A DNA stretch of 64,000 nucleotides from an uncultured Eubacteriales bacterium (GTDB lineage Bacteria; Bacillota; Clostridia; Peptostreptococcales; Anaerovoracaceae), in the NCBI GenBank assembly GCA_902779185.1, contig CACZAM010000002.1:1-64000 (forward strand). The letters are read 5' to 3'. The notes under the pieces were generated by a model. It was not told the origin of the DNA. It ran no database searches and worked only from the letters and a program-made list of their open reading frames with translations. The position numbers and the translations under genes were made by a program. This document shows, piece after piece, positions 33,043 through 41,694 of this stretch. The stretch's first letter is position 1, and each line of letters starts with the position of its first letter.

Positions 33043-34221
33043 ATGGAAAAGAATCTTTATATAGTAAGGTGCGGCGAAGTCGCACTTAAGGGCATGAATA
33101 AGCCGTACTTTGAACGCGTTCTTCTTGAGAGGGTAAAGAACGCGCTGTCATGCTATGAAGATGCTTCGGCGAAATGGATAGATGGTCTCATGTTCGTCAG
33201 AGTGCCTTCAGACATACCTGAGGACGAGGTCATATCAAAGTGCGTAAGAGTATTCGGAGTGGCTTCGGTAAGCCCGGCGGTCGAAGCGCCTAAAGACATC
33301 AACGAAATAGGCAGAATGGCTGCGGAATTCATGCAGAAGGTGATAGAAACTGAGGATATAAAAACTTTCAAGGTCAAGGGCAAAAGGGCGGACAAATCCT
33401 TTGCGGTCGAGTCGCCTGAGATAGCACGGCAGGTGGGCGGCATGGTGCTGAAGGCCTGCAAAGTGCTCAGCGTAAATGTACATAACCCCGACTGTGTTCT
33501 GACTGTTGATGTAAGACGCGAGGGAGCATATATCTTCAGGGACAAGATACGCGGGTTCGGAGGACTTCCGCTCGGGACAAACGGAAAGGGTCTCATTCTG
33601 ATGAGCGGCGGCATAGACAGCCCTGTTGCGGCATTTATGATGGCAAAGCGCGGAATGAGCATCGAAGCTGTTCACTTCCACTCTTATCCGTATACGAGCC
33701 AGAGAGCGCAGCGGAAGGTTGAGGAGCTCGTAAAGACGCTCGCCGGATACATGGGCACTGTCAGGATGCATGTGATCAATCTGCTTCCTATCCAGGAGGA
33801 GATCGTAAAGAACTGCCCGGAAGATGAGACTACGCTGCTCGTCAGGCGTTTCATGATGAGGATCGCTGAGCAGATTGCTTTGAAAAACGGCTGCATGATG
33901 CTCATAACGGGTGAAGACCTGGGGCAGGTTGCAAGCCAGACAGCAGAGGCTCTTGTCGTAACGGACAGCGTGGTAGAGATGCCTGTCATGAGACCGCTGA
34001 TCGCCATGGACAAGGTGGATATAATGGACAAGGCCCGTGAGATAGGCACATATGATATCTCCATACAGCCTTATGAGGATTGCTGCACGGTGTTCCTGCC
34101 AAAGCATCCGGTAACCAAACCGAAGAAGGACCGCATAGAAAGATCTGAGTCCGCGCTCGATGTTGAAACACTTGTGAAGAATGCGGTAGAGTCCGAAGAA
34201 ATAGTTGAAATAAGGCCTTAA
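33043..34221 (+). CDS. thiI: tRNA 4-thiouridine synthase ThiI
   Basis: This 392-residue protein has an N-terminal ferredoxin-like/THUMP region (about 1-165). The PP-loop ATPase motif is LILMSGGIDSPVAAFMMAKRG, with MLITGEDLGQVASQTAEAL further on. It ends near PEDCC-type VFLPKHPVTKPK and lacks the C-terminal rhodanese domain of E. coli ThiI, like the Bacillus form. It adenylates U8 in tRNA and inserts sulfur supplied by the neighbouring desulfurase. No terminator separates it from the T-box leader; the T-box promoter overlaps its last codons. Confidence 0.96.
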   Translation: MEKNLYIVRCGEVALKGMNKPYFERVLLERVKNALSCYEDASAKWIDGLMFVRVPSDIPEDEVISKCVRVFGVASVSPAVEAPKDINEIGRMAAEFMQKVIETEDIKTFKVKGKRADKSFAVESPEIARQVGGMVLKACKVLSVNVHNPDCVLTVDVRREGAYIFRDKIRGFGGLPLGTNGKGLILMSGGIDSPVAAFMMAKRGMSIEAVHFHSYPYTSQRAQRKVEELVKTLAGYMGTVRMHVINLLPIQEEIVKNCPEDETTLLVRRFMMRIAEQIALKNGCMMLITGEDLGQVASQTAEALVVTDSVVEMPVMRPLIAMDKVDIMDKAREIGTYDISIQPYEDCCTVFLPKHPVTKPKKDRIERSESALDVETLVKNAVESEEIVEIRP

Positions 34222-34233
34222 AAATTGTATCAT
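34205..34233 (+). promoter_or_regulatory. Promoter for the thrS T-box transcript
   Basis: TTGAAA (34205-34210) and TATCAT (34228-34233) are 17 bases apart and overlap the end of thiI. This places the transcript start just before the T-box stem I. Confidence 0.6.
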
Positions 34234-34239
34234 AGGCGA

Positions 34240-34492
34240 GTAAAACGATGACGAGGACAGTAAGTTCACCAACGGGGCTTGCCAGAGAGGGATGGCAGCT
34301 GGAATCATCCTAAGTCCCGGTGTTCTGAAAACCACCTCCGAGTGGCACCAATACTGCCCGCCTGGACAGCGTAAAAAGTCCGAATGAGTGCCGGTAAGAG
34401 ATCTTGCCGGAAGATGGGTGGAACCACGGATACTCACACATAACAGAGTATGCGTCCCTTCTGACAACATGTCGGAGGGGACTTTATTTTTT
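34240..34492 (+). promoter_or_regulatory. T-box riboswitch (threonine) before thrS
   Basis: The leader holds the conserved T-box element GGGTGGAACCACGG (34416-34429) and upstream stem I features such as AGAGAGGGA. It ends in an intrinsic terminator made by GTCCCTTCTGACA / TGTCGGAGGGGAC with a T-rich tail (34454-34492). The T-box binds uncharged tRNA; its NCCA end pairs with the T-box bulge and favours the antiterminator, so thrS is expressed when threonyl-tRNA is low. The threonine specificity is inferred from the gene downstream. An ACC codon occurs in the stem I region, but I cannot fold it to prove it is the specifier. Confidence 0.92.
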
Positions 34493-34524
34493 GCCCTTCC
34501 GGAGAATAGAAGGAGGAAAACAAA

Positions 34525-36561
34525 TTGATAGTAACACTGAAAGACGGAAGCAAAAAAGAGTATGCTCAGCCGATGTCCGCATATGACATTGCAAGGGATA
34601 TCAGCGAGGGACTCGCGAGAGCAGCCTGCATGGCAGAGATCGACGGAAAGGCAGTCGACCTCAGAACAATGGTAGACAGGGACTGCGACCTCAACATCCT
34701 GACATTCGATTCAGATGAAGGAAAGCGCGCGTACAGGCACACATGCTCTCACGTGCTCGCTGAAGCAGTAAAGAATCTTTATCCGGATGCGAAGCTCGCC
34801 ATTGGACCTTCGATCGAGAACGGATTTTACTATGACTTCGACATGCCGCCTCTGACAAGAGAGGATCTCGATAAGATCGAAGCGGAGATGAAGAAGATCA
34901 TAAAGAAGGGCGAGAGGCTGACATATTTCACGCTTCCAAGAGAAGAAGCCATACAGATGTACAAGGACAAGGATGAGCCGTACAAGGTGCAGCTCATCGA
35001 GGATCTGCCTGAGGACGAGGAGATATCGTTCTATCAGCAGGGAGATTTTGTTGAACTCTGCGCAGGTCCGCATATCATGAGCACAAAGCCTATAAAGGCG
35101 TTCGCTCTCACATCGAGTTCCGGAGCTTACTGGAGAGGCGATGAGCATAACAAGATGCTCACGCGTATCTACGGAACAGCTTATACGAAGAAGGACGAGC
35201 TCGAAGAGTATCTGGCTTATCTCGCAGACATAAAGAACCGCGACCACAACAGGCTAGGCCGTGAGATGGACATCTTTACGACCGTGGATGTCATCGGACA
35301 GGGTCTCCCGCTCTTCATGCCTAAGGGCACAAAGATCATCCAGAAAATGCAGAGATGGATCGAGGACCTTGAGGAGTATGAATGGGGCTATGTACGCACA
35401 AGGACTCCTCTGATGGCAAAGTCCACTCTCTACAAGATCTCTGACCACTGGTATCACTATAAGGACGGCATGTTCCTGCTCGGCTATGACAACATGGACG
35501 ATATCATGGCCGCAGAGGACCGCTCGAGCGAGATCCGCGGAGTAGAGGACCTCAATCTTATCGAGAATGACGCTGATGCAGATGTACTGGCTCTGCGTCC
35601 TATGACATGCCCGTTCCAGTATTACGTATATAAGGCACGTCAGAAGAGCTACCGTGATCTTCCGTACAGGATGGGCGAGACCTCGACGCTGTTCAGAAAT
35701 GAGCAGGCCGGCGAGATGCATGGACTTACCAGAGTGCGTCAGTTCACGATCTCGGAAGGACATCTGGTTGTAGCTCAGGATCAGCTCGAAGAAGAATTCA
35801 AGGGCTGCGTAGAGCTTGCTAAATACTGCCTGACGACCCTCGGCCTTGAAGGAGATGTCACTTACCGTCTGTCGAAGTGGGATCCTGAGCATGCTGAGGA
35901 CTATCTCGGAACGGCCGAGGAATGGGATCGCGTAGAAGGCTTCATGAGAGACATACTCAACGATATCGGCCTTGAATTCAAGGAAGCAACAGGCGAAGCC
36001 GCTTTCTACGGACCTAAGCTCGACATCCAGGCAAAGAATGTATACGGCAAGGAAGATACCATGATCACGATACAGATCGACACTTTCCTTGCTGAACGCT
36101 ATGACATGTACTACATCGACAGAGACGGTCAGAGAAAACGTCCGTATATCATCCACCGCACCTCCATAGGATGCTACGAGCGTACGCTTGCATGGCTCAT
36201 CGAGCACTATGCGGGCAACCTGCCTACATGGCTCTGTCCGGAGCAGGTAAGGATACTGCCTATCTCTGATAAGATCGCTGACTATGCAGAGGAAGTCCGT
36301 AAGGAGCTCCGTAAAAACGGCGTAGACGTGACTGTAGACAACAGCAGTGAGCGCATAGGATACAAGATCCGCAAAGCTCAGATGGAGAAAGTCCCGTACA
36401 TGCTGGTTCTCGGAGCCAAGGAAGCTGAAGACGGAAATGTCTCCGTACGTTCGAGGTATCTCGGCGATGAAGGCGTAAAACCGCTCGGTGAGTTCGTAAG
36501 CGCTCTTTGCGAGGAGATCCGCACCAAGGAGATCCGTAAGATCGAAAAGAAAGATGCATAG
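34525..36561 (+). CDS. thrS: Threonyl-tRNA synthetase
   Basis: This 678-residue class II synthetase has a TGS domain (about 1-60), the second-additional-domain editing motif region (HTCSHVLAEAVKNLYPDAKLAIGP; FVELCAGPHI), the catalytic core and a C-terminal anticodon-binding domain (EQVRILPISDKIADYAEEV). The zinc Cys is in MTCPFQYYVYKARQKSYRDLPYR, and motif 2 reads LFRNEQAGEMHGLTRVRQF. These differ from the common NCPGH and HRYEPSG forms, so it belongs to a distinct ThrRS branch. The start is TTG, placed 9 bases after AGGAGG. It is controlled by the upstream T-box. Confidence 0.97.
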   Translation: MIVTLKDGSKKEYAQPMSAYDIARDISEGLARAACMAEIDGKAVDLRTMVDRDCDLNILTFDSDEGKRAYRHTCSHVLAEAVKNLYPDAKLAIGPSIENGFYYDFDMPPLTREDLDKIEAEMKKIIKKGERLTYFTLPREEAIQMYKDKDEPYKVQLIEDLPEDEEISFYQQGDFVELCAGPHIMSTKPIKAFALTSSSGAYWRGDEHNKMLTRIYGTAYTKKDELEEYLAYLADIKNRDHNRLGREMDIFTTVDVIGQGLPLFMPKGTKIIQKMQRWIEDLEEYEWGYVRTRTPLMAKSTLYKISDHWYHYKDGMFLLGYDNMDDIMAAEDRSSEIRGVEDLNLIENDADADVLALRPMTCPFQYYVYKARQKSYRDLPYRMGETSTLFRNEQAGEMHGLTRVRQFTISEGHLVVAQDQLEEEFKGCVELAKYCLTTLGLEGDVTYRLSKWDPEHAEDYLGTAEEWDRVEGFMRDILNDIGLEFKEATGEAAFYGPKLDIQAKNVYGKEDTMITIQIDTFLAERYDMYYIDRDGQRKRPYIIHRTSIGCYERTLAWLIEHYAGNLPTWLCPEQVRILPISDKIADYAEEVRKELRKNGVDVTVDNSSERIGYKIRKAQMEKVPYMLVLGAKEAEDGNVSVRSRYLGDEGVKPLGEFVSALCEEIRTKEIRKIEKKDA

Positions 36562-36610
36562 AGTTAATCCGACAAACATGGTACAATAAAACAGTTGGAG
36601 GAACTTAAAC

Positions 36611-37315
36611 ATGGCAATAAAATATAAAAGAGTCCTTATAAAGGTAAGCGGAGAAGCGCTTGCAGGCGATGACCGCTTCGGAGTCAACGATGCGGAGCTC
36701 GGGAAGGTAGCTGCCCAGATCAAGGAGATACGCGACGCCGGAGTGGAGGTAGCGGTTGTTGTGGGAGGAGGAAACTTCTTCCGCGGACGCACGGGAGGCA
36801 ATATTGACAAACCTACTGCAGACTACATGGGAATGCTGGCTACCGTCATGAACGGACTCGCGGTTCAGGATGCTCTGCTTGCGGCAGGATGCCCGGCAAA
36901 GCTGATGACTGCGATCGAGATTAGAGACATGGCTGAAGGCTACGCAAGGCGCAAGGCTCTCGACTACCTTGAAGAAGGCAAGGTGGTGGTATTCGGCGGC
37001 GGTACAGGAAGCCCGTTCTTTACTACAGATACGACTGCGGCCCTTAGAGCTGCAGAGATCGGAGCGGATGTGCTTCTCCTGGCAAAAAACATCGACGCCG
37101 TGTATTCGGCAGACCCTAAGCAGGACCCTGATGCAGAACGCTTTACGGAGCTTTCGTACATGGATATCATAGATAAAGATCTTAAGGTCATGGATCTCAC
37201 TGCAGCAACGCTCTGCAAGGATACCGGGACTAAGATATATGTGTTTGCTCTCAAGGAAGAGGGCAATCTCATGAAGGTTATCAACGGCGAAAATGTCGGC
37301 ACACTCATACAGTAG
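36611..37315 (+). CDS. pyrH: UMP kinase
   Basis: This 234-residue amino-acid-kinase-fold enzyme has YKRVLIKVSGEALAG, VVVGGGNFFRGRTGG, ADYMGMLATVMNGLAVQDAL and GTGSPFFTTDTTAALRAAEIGAD, all standard for bacterial PyrH. It makes UDP from UMP and is regulated by GTP/UTP in relatives. GGAGGAAC precedes the ATG. It starts the classical pyrH-frr-uppS-cdsA cluster. The usual upstream rpsB-tsf pair is not here; thrS is upstream. Confidence 0.98.
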   Translation: MAIKYKRVLIKVSGEALAGDDRFGVNDAELGKVAAQIKEIRDAGVEVAVVVGGGNFFRGRTGGNIDKPTADYMGMLATVMNGLAVQDALLAAGCPAKLMTAIEIRDMAEGYARRKALDYLEEGKVVVFGGGTGSPFFTTDTTAALRAAEIGADVLLLAKNIDAVYSADPKQDPDAERFTELSYMDIIDKDLKVMDLTAATLCKDTGTKIYVFALKEEGNLMKVINGENVGTLIQ

Positions 37316-37325
37316 GAGGCACATC

Positions 37326-37874
37326 ATGGCTAAGAAATCACTTGAAGAGAGAATAGAAGGCGCAAAGAACTTCCTTAAAGACAACCTTAACACCGTAAGA
37401 GCGGGCAGAGCAAACCCGGCACTTCTTGACAGGATAATGGTGAACTACTACGGAACACCTACACCTCTCAAGGCTCTTGCCAACATCTCGGTGCCTGATC
37501 CGAGAACACTGATGATCTCGCCGTTCGATCCTAAATCGGTCGGAGACATCGAGAGGGCGATCCTTGAAGCAAATATAGGAATCAACCCGACAAACGACGG
37601 CAAGGTGATCAGACTGGCGATCCCTCAGCTCACGGAAGAAAGACGTAAAGAGCTCACTAAGGTCGTAAAGAACTACGGCGAGGATGCCAAGGTTGCTGTC
37701 AGAAACCTGAGACGTGATACAAATGATGAGCTCAAGAAGGCTGAAAAGGCCGGCGAGCTCACTGAGGACGATCTCAAGAAGGAACTCGAAGACACTCAGA
37801 AGACCATTGAGAAGGCAATCAAGGATATAGATGCCATCATCGCTGAAAAAGAGAAAGAACTCATGGAGGTCTAG
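37326..37874 (+). CDS. frr: Ribosome recycling factor
   Basis: This 182-residue protein has the RRF sequence throughout: LNTVRAGRANPALLDRIMVNYYGTPTPLKALANISVPDPRTL, then NDGKVIRLAIPQLTEERRKELTK and the helical end. It splits post-termination ribosomes together with EF-G. The ATG at 37326 follows TAGGAGG; an upstream in-frame start would overlap pyrH. The spacing of 10 bases to pyrH indicates one operon. Confidence 0.98.
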   Translation: MAKKSLEERIEGAKNFLKDNLNTVRAGRANPALLDRIMVNYYGTPTPLKALANISVPDPRTLMISPFDPKSVGDIERAILEANIGINPTNDGKVIRLAIPQLTEERRKELTKVVKNYGEDAKVAVRNLRRDTNDELKKAEKAGELTEDDLKKELEDTQKTIEKAIKDIDAIIAEKEKELMEV

Positions 37875-37899
37875 AAGGCGTATTTTAATGATGATCTGC

Positions 37900-37920
37900 G
37901 GCGTGGCTTTATGCCACGCC
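37900..37920 (+). other. Hairpin between frr and uppS
   Basis: GGCGTGG / CCACGCC with a CTTTATG loop lies 18 bases before the uppS start and lacks a good T-run (TGCTGTTTG). It may be a weak attenuator or an mRNA processing/stability element. uppS has no clear Shine-Dalgarno after it. Confidence 0.5.
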
Positions 37921-37938
37921 TGCTGTTTGTAAAACGAT

Positions 37939-38673
37939 ATGGAAAAGAGACCTATACCTACTCACATCGGAATAATAATGGACGGCAACGGAAGGTGGGC
38001 CAAGGCCCACGGCGTGCCACGCGTGATGGGGCACAATGCAGGCATGCAGTCGATGAAAAAGATCGTCATAGCTTCATCCAATCTTGGCATAAAGTACCTG
38101 ACAGTGTACGCATTTTCCACCGAGAACTGGAAACGCAGCACCGAAGAGGTAAGTGGCATTTTCAATCTTATTGTAAAGTACGTGAATTCAGAGCTTGAAG
38201 AGCTTGATGAGAACAACGTACACATCAATATTTTCGGAGAATATGACATGCTGCCTAAGGCTTCGGTAGATGCCATCAATAAAATGGTGGGCAGACTGGC
38301 GGACAACGACGGACTCATCTTCAACATAGCTCTGAATTACGGCGGAAGGGACGAGATCCTCAGAAGTGTGAAGGCACTTACTGCCGAATGCATGGAGCAG
38401 GGCAGAGATCCTGAGGAACTTACCGAGGACGATATATCAAGATTCCTCTATTCAGGAAGCGCTCACTTCGACGTACCTGATCCGGATCTGATAATAAGGA
38501 CGAGCGGAGAAGAACGCATGTCAAATTTCCTCACGTGGCAGGGCGCGTACAGCGAGCTGATGTTCACCGATACTCTGTGGCCTGACTTCACGCCTGATGA
38601 ATACGCTGAGATGATAGATGCGTATGCAAACCGTGACAGGCGGTTTGGCGGACGCAAGGAGAACGACAAATGA
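37939..38673 (+). CDS. uppS: Isoprenyl transferase (undecaprenyl pyrophosphate synthase)
   Basis: This 244-residue cis-prenyltransferase begins PTHIGIIMDGNGRWAKAHGVPRVMGH (catalytic Asp in the MDGNGRWA motif). It has TVYAFSTENWKRS, NYGGRDEI and DLIIRTSGEERMSNFLTWQGAYSELMF. It makes the C55 lipid carrier used for peptidoglycan and for the exopolysaccharide encoded at 6767-19454. The ribosome site is poor. It overlaps cdsA by 4 bases. Confidence 0.97.
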   Translation: MEKRPIPTHIGIIMDGNGRWAKAHGVPRVMGHNAGMQSMKKIVIASSNLGIKYLTVYAFSTENWKRSTEEVSGIFNLIVKYVNSELEELDENNVHINIFGEYDMLPKASVDAINKMVGRLADNDGLIFNIALNYGGRDEILRSVKALTAECMEQGRDPEELTEDDISRFLYSGSAHFDVPDPDLIIRTSGEERMSNFLTWQGAYSELMFTDTLWPDFTPDEYAEMIDAYANRDRRFGGRKENDK

Positions 38674-39494
38674 AAACAAGGATCATTTCGGGATTAATAA
38701 TGGCGCCGCTGCTGATCGTTCTGTATCTGGGCGGCTGGTTCCTGTGGGCGGCTGCGCTCCTGATAGCCATAATGGGACTCCAGGAGTTCTATAAAGGATG
38801 GGCAAACCTGGATGTGCACCCGTCAAAAGAGATCGGTTATGTGCTGACCGTGCTCCTTTTTGTGACCGCGATCCCATATGGAATGCGTGAGAGCGCTGTA
38901 CCGCAGTTTTATGAAAACATGATGGTCATGTGCATATGGGTATTCCTGGCTGTGGCTGCAGGCATGATATACGGCTGGAAGATAGACAGGAGGGGACCAT
39001 ATGACGCAGTCGCGACAGTTACCGGTCTGGTGTACATACCTTTCTTCACCTATCACATGGTGCTGATAGACATGACTGAATACAGCCTCTTCATCTGGAT
39101 AGTCGTTATAGCGGCATTCGGATCGGATATCTGTGCATATTTCACGGGATACTTTCTTGGAAAGCACAAGATGGCTCCTAATCTCAGCCCTAAGAAGACC
39201 ATAGAGGGTGCTGTCGGCGGGCTGGCAGGAAGCTCCCTGCTGGCATGGCTCTTCGGTGTGATATTCATGAAGGACATGGCTGTTGTATGCCTTTTGCTCG
39301 GACTCTTCGGAGGTGCTGCCGGCATGGCCGGAGACCTTACCGCGTCCATGTTCAAGCGCAAGATGGGAATCAAGGACTATGGAACACTGATCCCGGGACA
39401 CGGAGGGATCATGGACAGATTCGACAGTGTCATCTTCGTAGCGCCTGTCGTGTATTATGCGATCTGCGCGCTGACAGGCATACTGAACATATGA
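38670..39494 (+). CDS. cdsA: Phosphatidate cytidylyltransferase
   Basis: This 274-residue membrane protein with about eight helices ends with the CDP-DAG synthase signature (LTASMFKRKMGIKDYGTLIPGHGGIMDRFDS). It makes CDP-diacylglycerol from CTP and phosphatidate for phospholipid synthesis. It overlaps uppS and the next gene by 4 bases on each side, so the trio is translationally coupled. Confidence 0.97.
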   Translation: MKTRIISGLIMAPLLIVLYLGGWFLWAAALLIAIMGLQEFYKGWANLDVHPSKEIGYVLTVLLFVTAIPYGMRESAVPQFYENMMVMCIWVFLAVAAGMIYGWKIDRRGPYDAVATVTGLVYIPFFTYHMVLIDMTEYSLFIWIVVIAAFGSDICAYFTGYFLGKHKMAPNLSPKKTIEGAVGGLAGSSLLAWLFGVIFMKDMAVVCLLLGLFGGAAGMAGDLTASMFKRKMGIKDYGTLIPGHGGIMDRFDSVIFVAPVVYYAICALTGILNI

Positions 39495-40651
39495 AAACCC
39501 TGACCTGCAGAATCTTCAGAAAAACCGCAGCTTTTCTGCTCATCCTGCTGATGAGCTTTACATTTGCGCTGCCGGTGTTTGCGGATTCTGCGGAAGAGCA
39601 GGCGGACCGCATACTTGCCGGAATGAGTACTAAGCAGAAGATCGCTCAGATGATGGTGGTCGCGCTGCCGGAATCCGGTGCCGCAGGCATACAGGAAAAG
39701 TATCAGTTCGGAGGATTCATTCTTTACGGAAGGGATTTCTACAGGACGAACAAAAAAGGAATGAAGAAACTGACATCTTCGATACAGAAGAAATCGAAGA
39801 TACCTGTACTCATTGGCACGGATGAAGAGGGCGGCACTGTAGTGAGAGCTTCGCTGTACTCAAAGTACCGCAGATCGAAGTTCCGCTCGCCGCGTCAGGT
39901 CTATAAAGCGGGCGGCTACAAAGGGATAACGAAAGATACAAAAGACAAAGACAGGTTTCTTAAATCGCTCGGGCTGAACTGCAATTTCGGTCCTGTTGCA
40001 GACTTGCCGTACAGCAGTCATGATTTCATATATGACAGGTCGTTTTCTGTAAGTACAGCAAGGACGAAGAAGTTCATAAAACTTGCGGTCACTCAGATGG
40101 GAAAGGACCGAGTGGTCTCAGTGCTCAAGCACTTCCCGGGCTATGGCGGCAACGGTGATACTCACAACCGTATCATTAAAGACAAAAGATCTCTTAGAAC
40201 TTTTAAGAACAGAGACCTAAAACCGTTCGCTGCGGGCATAAAGGCCGGTGCTGACATGATAATGGTGTCACATGTAAAAGTGAATGCCTTTGACGGCAAA
40301 AGGCCGGCTTCTCTGTCGAAAAAAGTACACAGATACCTCAGAAATGATATGGGTTTTGACGGCGTAGTTATAACTGACGGCCTCGGGATGGCAGGTATTA
40401 CAGACTATGCGGGAGGCGATCCCGGCAAGGCTGCTGTCATGGCGGTCAGGGCAGGAAACGACATGCTGTGTGTGACAACAAGCTACAAAGCATGTTACAA
40501 CGCGCTCAGAAATGCCGTGAAAAGCGGAGAGATATCCAAAACTCAGCTTGACAGATCGGTAAAAAGGATACTTCTGATGAAGATAAAGAGAGGCATAATA
40601 CCCCGTGTCAGTTCCTTAAAGACCGATAATGCAGTCAGACTGACTGAATAA
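39491..40651 (+). CDS. Secreted glycoside hydrolase family 3 (NagZ-like beta-N-acetylhexosaminidase)
   Basis: This 386-residue protein has a signal peptide (FRKTAAFLLILLMSFTFALPVFADS). The GH3 N-terminal barrel follows, with IAQMMVVALPES, FGGFILYGRDF, PVLIGTDEEGG, LNCNFGPVADL, KHFPGYGGNGDTH and FDGVVITDGLGMAGI (catalytic nucleophile Asp in TDGLGM). The KHFPG-H loop of NagZ is altered by a GGNG stretch. Predicted action: removal of N-acetylglucosamine from peptidoglycan fragments outside the cell. It sits exactly where dxr (DXP reductoisomerase) is usual in this Firmicutes operon, between cdsA and rseP, coupled to cdsA by ATGA. Confidence 0.85.
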   Translation: MKTLTCRIFRKTAAFLLILLMSFTFALPVFADSAEEQADRILAGMSTKQKIAQMMVVALPESGAAGIQEKYQFGGFILYGRDFYRTNKKGMKKLTSSIQKKSKIPVLIGTDEEGGTVVRASLYSKYRRSKFRSPRQVYKAGGYKGITKDTKDKDRFLKSLGLNCNFGPVADLPYSSHDFIYDRSFSVSTARTKKFIKLAVTQMGKDRVVSVLKHFPGYGGNGDTHNRIIKDKRSLRTFKNRDLKPFAAGIKAGADMIMVSHVKVNAFDGKRPASLSKKVHRYLRNDMGFDGVVITDGLGMAGITDYAGGDPGKAAVMAVRAGNDMLCVTTSYKACYNALRNAVKSGEISKTQLDRSVKRILLMKIKRGIIPRVSSLKTDNAVRLTE

Positions 40652-40675
40652 AATCAAAAGGACAGGAGATAAGAA

Positions 40676-41683
40676 TTGAAAACTGCAATATTATTCTTGA
40701 TCATGCTTCTGGTGCTGGTCATTCCTCATGAGTGGGGGCATATGACCGTAGCCAGGTGGTGCGGCGTAAAAATCAATGAATTTTCAGTGGGTATGGGGCC
40801 TCTGATCTTCAAGAAAAAGAAGGGCGATACACAGTATTCCCTCAGACTGCTTCCTCTCGGAGGCTACTGCGCCATGGAGGGAGAAGAGGAGAGCGTCGAC
40901 AGCCCGACTTCATACTCCAGCAAGTCAAACGCTCAGAAGATAGCGATACTGCTGGCGGGAGTAACGATGAATATTATCATCGCGGTGATCGCGGTGACCA
41001 TATCGCTCTGCATTGCAGGAGTAGTCGTGAACACGCTTGACTCGGTAGTGCCGGGCTCACCGGCCGATAAGGCAGGCCTTCAGGCAGGGGATACGATAAT
41101 CGCCATCAACGGCGAAAAAACCGGCACCTGGGAACAGGTGGCCGAGAAGATAAGCTCATACAAAGAGGGCGAAACTCTCGAGATAACTTACAGGCGCGGG
41201 AGCGAGACAGGAACCGCCTCCGTTACTCCGGAATACAGTGATGAAAACGGAGGCTATATGATCGGCATTGTCGCGGGGACGACAAACGATTTCTGGACCT
41301 GCGCAAAAATGGGTCCTGCCACTACATGGGAACTCAACAAGTCGCTGATTCAGGGATTTAAGATGCTGTTCACAGGTCACGTAGGCAGAGACGATATAGC
41401 CGGACCTGTGGGCCTTGTCAAGATAGTCGGCGCGGCTTCTGACTACGGTCCGGCATCGTATCTGATGCTCCTCGCGATCGTCAGCCTGAATCTCGCGATC
41501 TTCAATCTGATCCCGATCCCGGGACTGGACGGCGGAAAGATATTCTTCATCCTGCTCAAGATAATCTCGGGAGGAAGGATAAATGATGACATGGAGTACA
41601 AGGCTACTGTCATAGGCATGGCAGTACTGCTGACACTCTTTGCGCTCATCACAATAAATGATGTCATGAACCTTTTCGGTTAA
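40676..41683 (+). CDS. rseP: Site-2 intramembrane protease RseP
   Basis: This 335-residue M50 metalloprotease has the zinc motif H18-EWG-H22 in the first helix, a central PDZ domain (about 110-190; VVPGSPADKAGLQAGDTIIAINGE) and the C-terminal NLIPIPGLDGGKIFF motif that supplies the third ligand. It cleaves membrane-bound anti-sigma factors or signal peptide remnants. The start is TTG after AGGAGATAAGAA. It follows the GH3 gene by 24 bases in the uppS-cdsA operon. Confidence 0.95.
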   Translation: MKTAILFLIMLLVLVIPHEWGHMTVARWCGVKINEFSVGMGPLIFKKKKGDTQYSLRLLPLGGYCAMEGEEESVDSPTSYSSKSNAQKIAILLAGVTMNIIIAVIAVTISLCIAGVVVNTLDSVVPGSPADKAGLQAGDTIIAINGEKTGTWEQVAEKISSYKEGETLEITYRRGSETGTASVTPEYSDENGGYMIGIVAGTTNDFWTCAKMGPATTWELNKSLIQGFKMLFTGHVGRDDIAGPVGLVKIVGAASDYGPASYLMLLAIVSLNLAIFNLIPIPGLDGGKIFFILLKIISGGRINDDMEYKATVIGMAVLLTLFALITINDVMNLFG

Positions 41684-41694
41684 AAGGAGACGGA

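Noticed and set aside
35254..36810. 518-codon minus-strand open frame across thrS and pyrH
   Set aside because: Lies opposite two well-identified genes; composition is that of an antisense frame.
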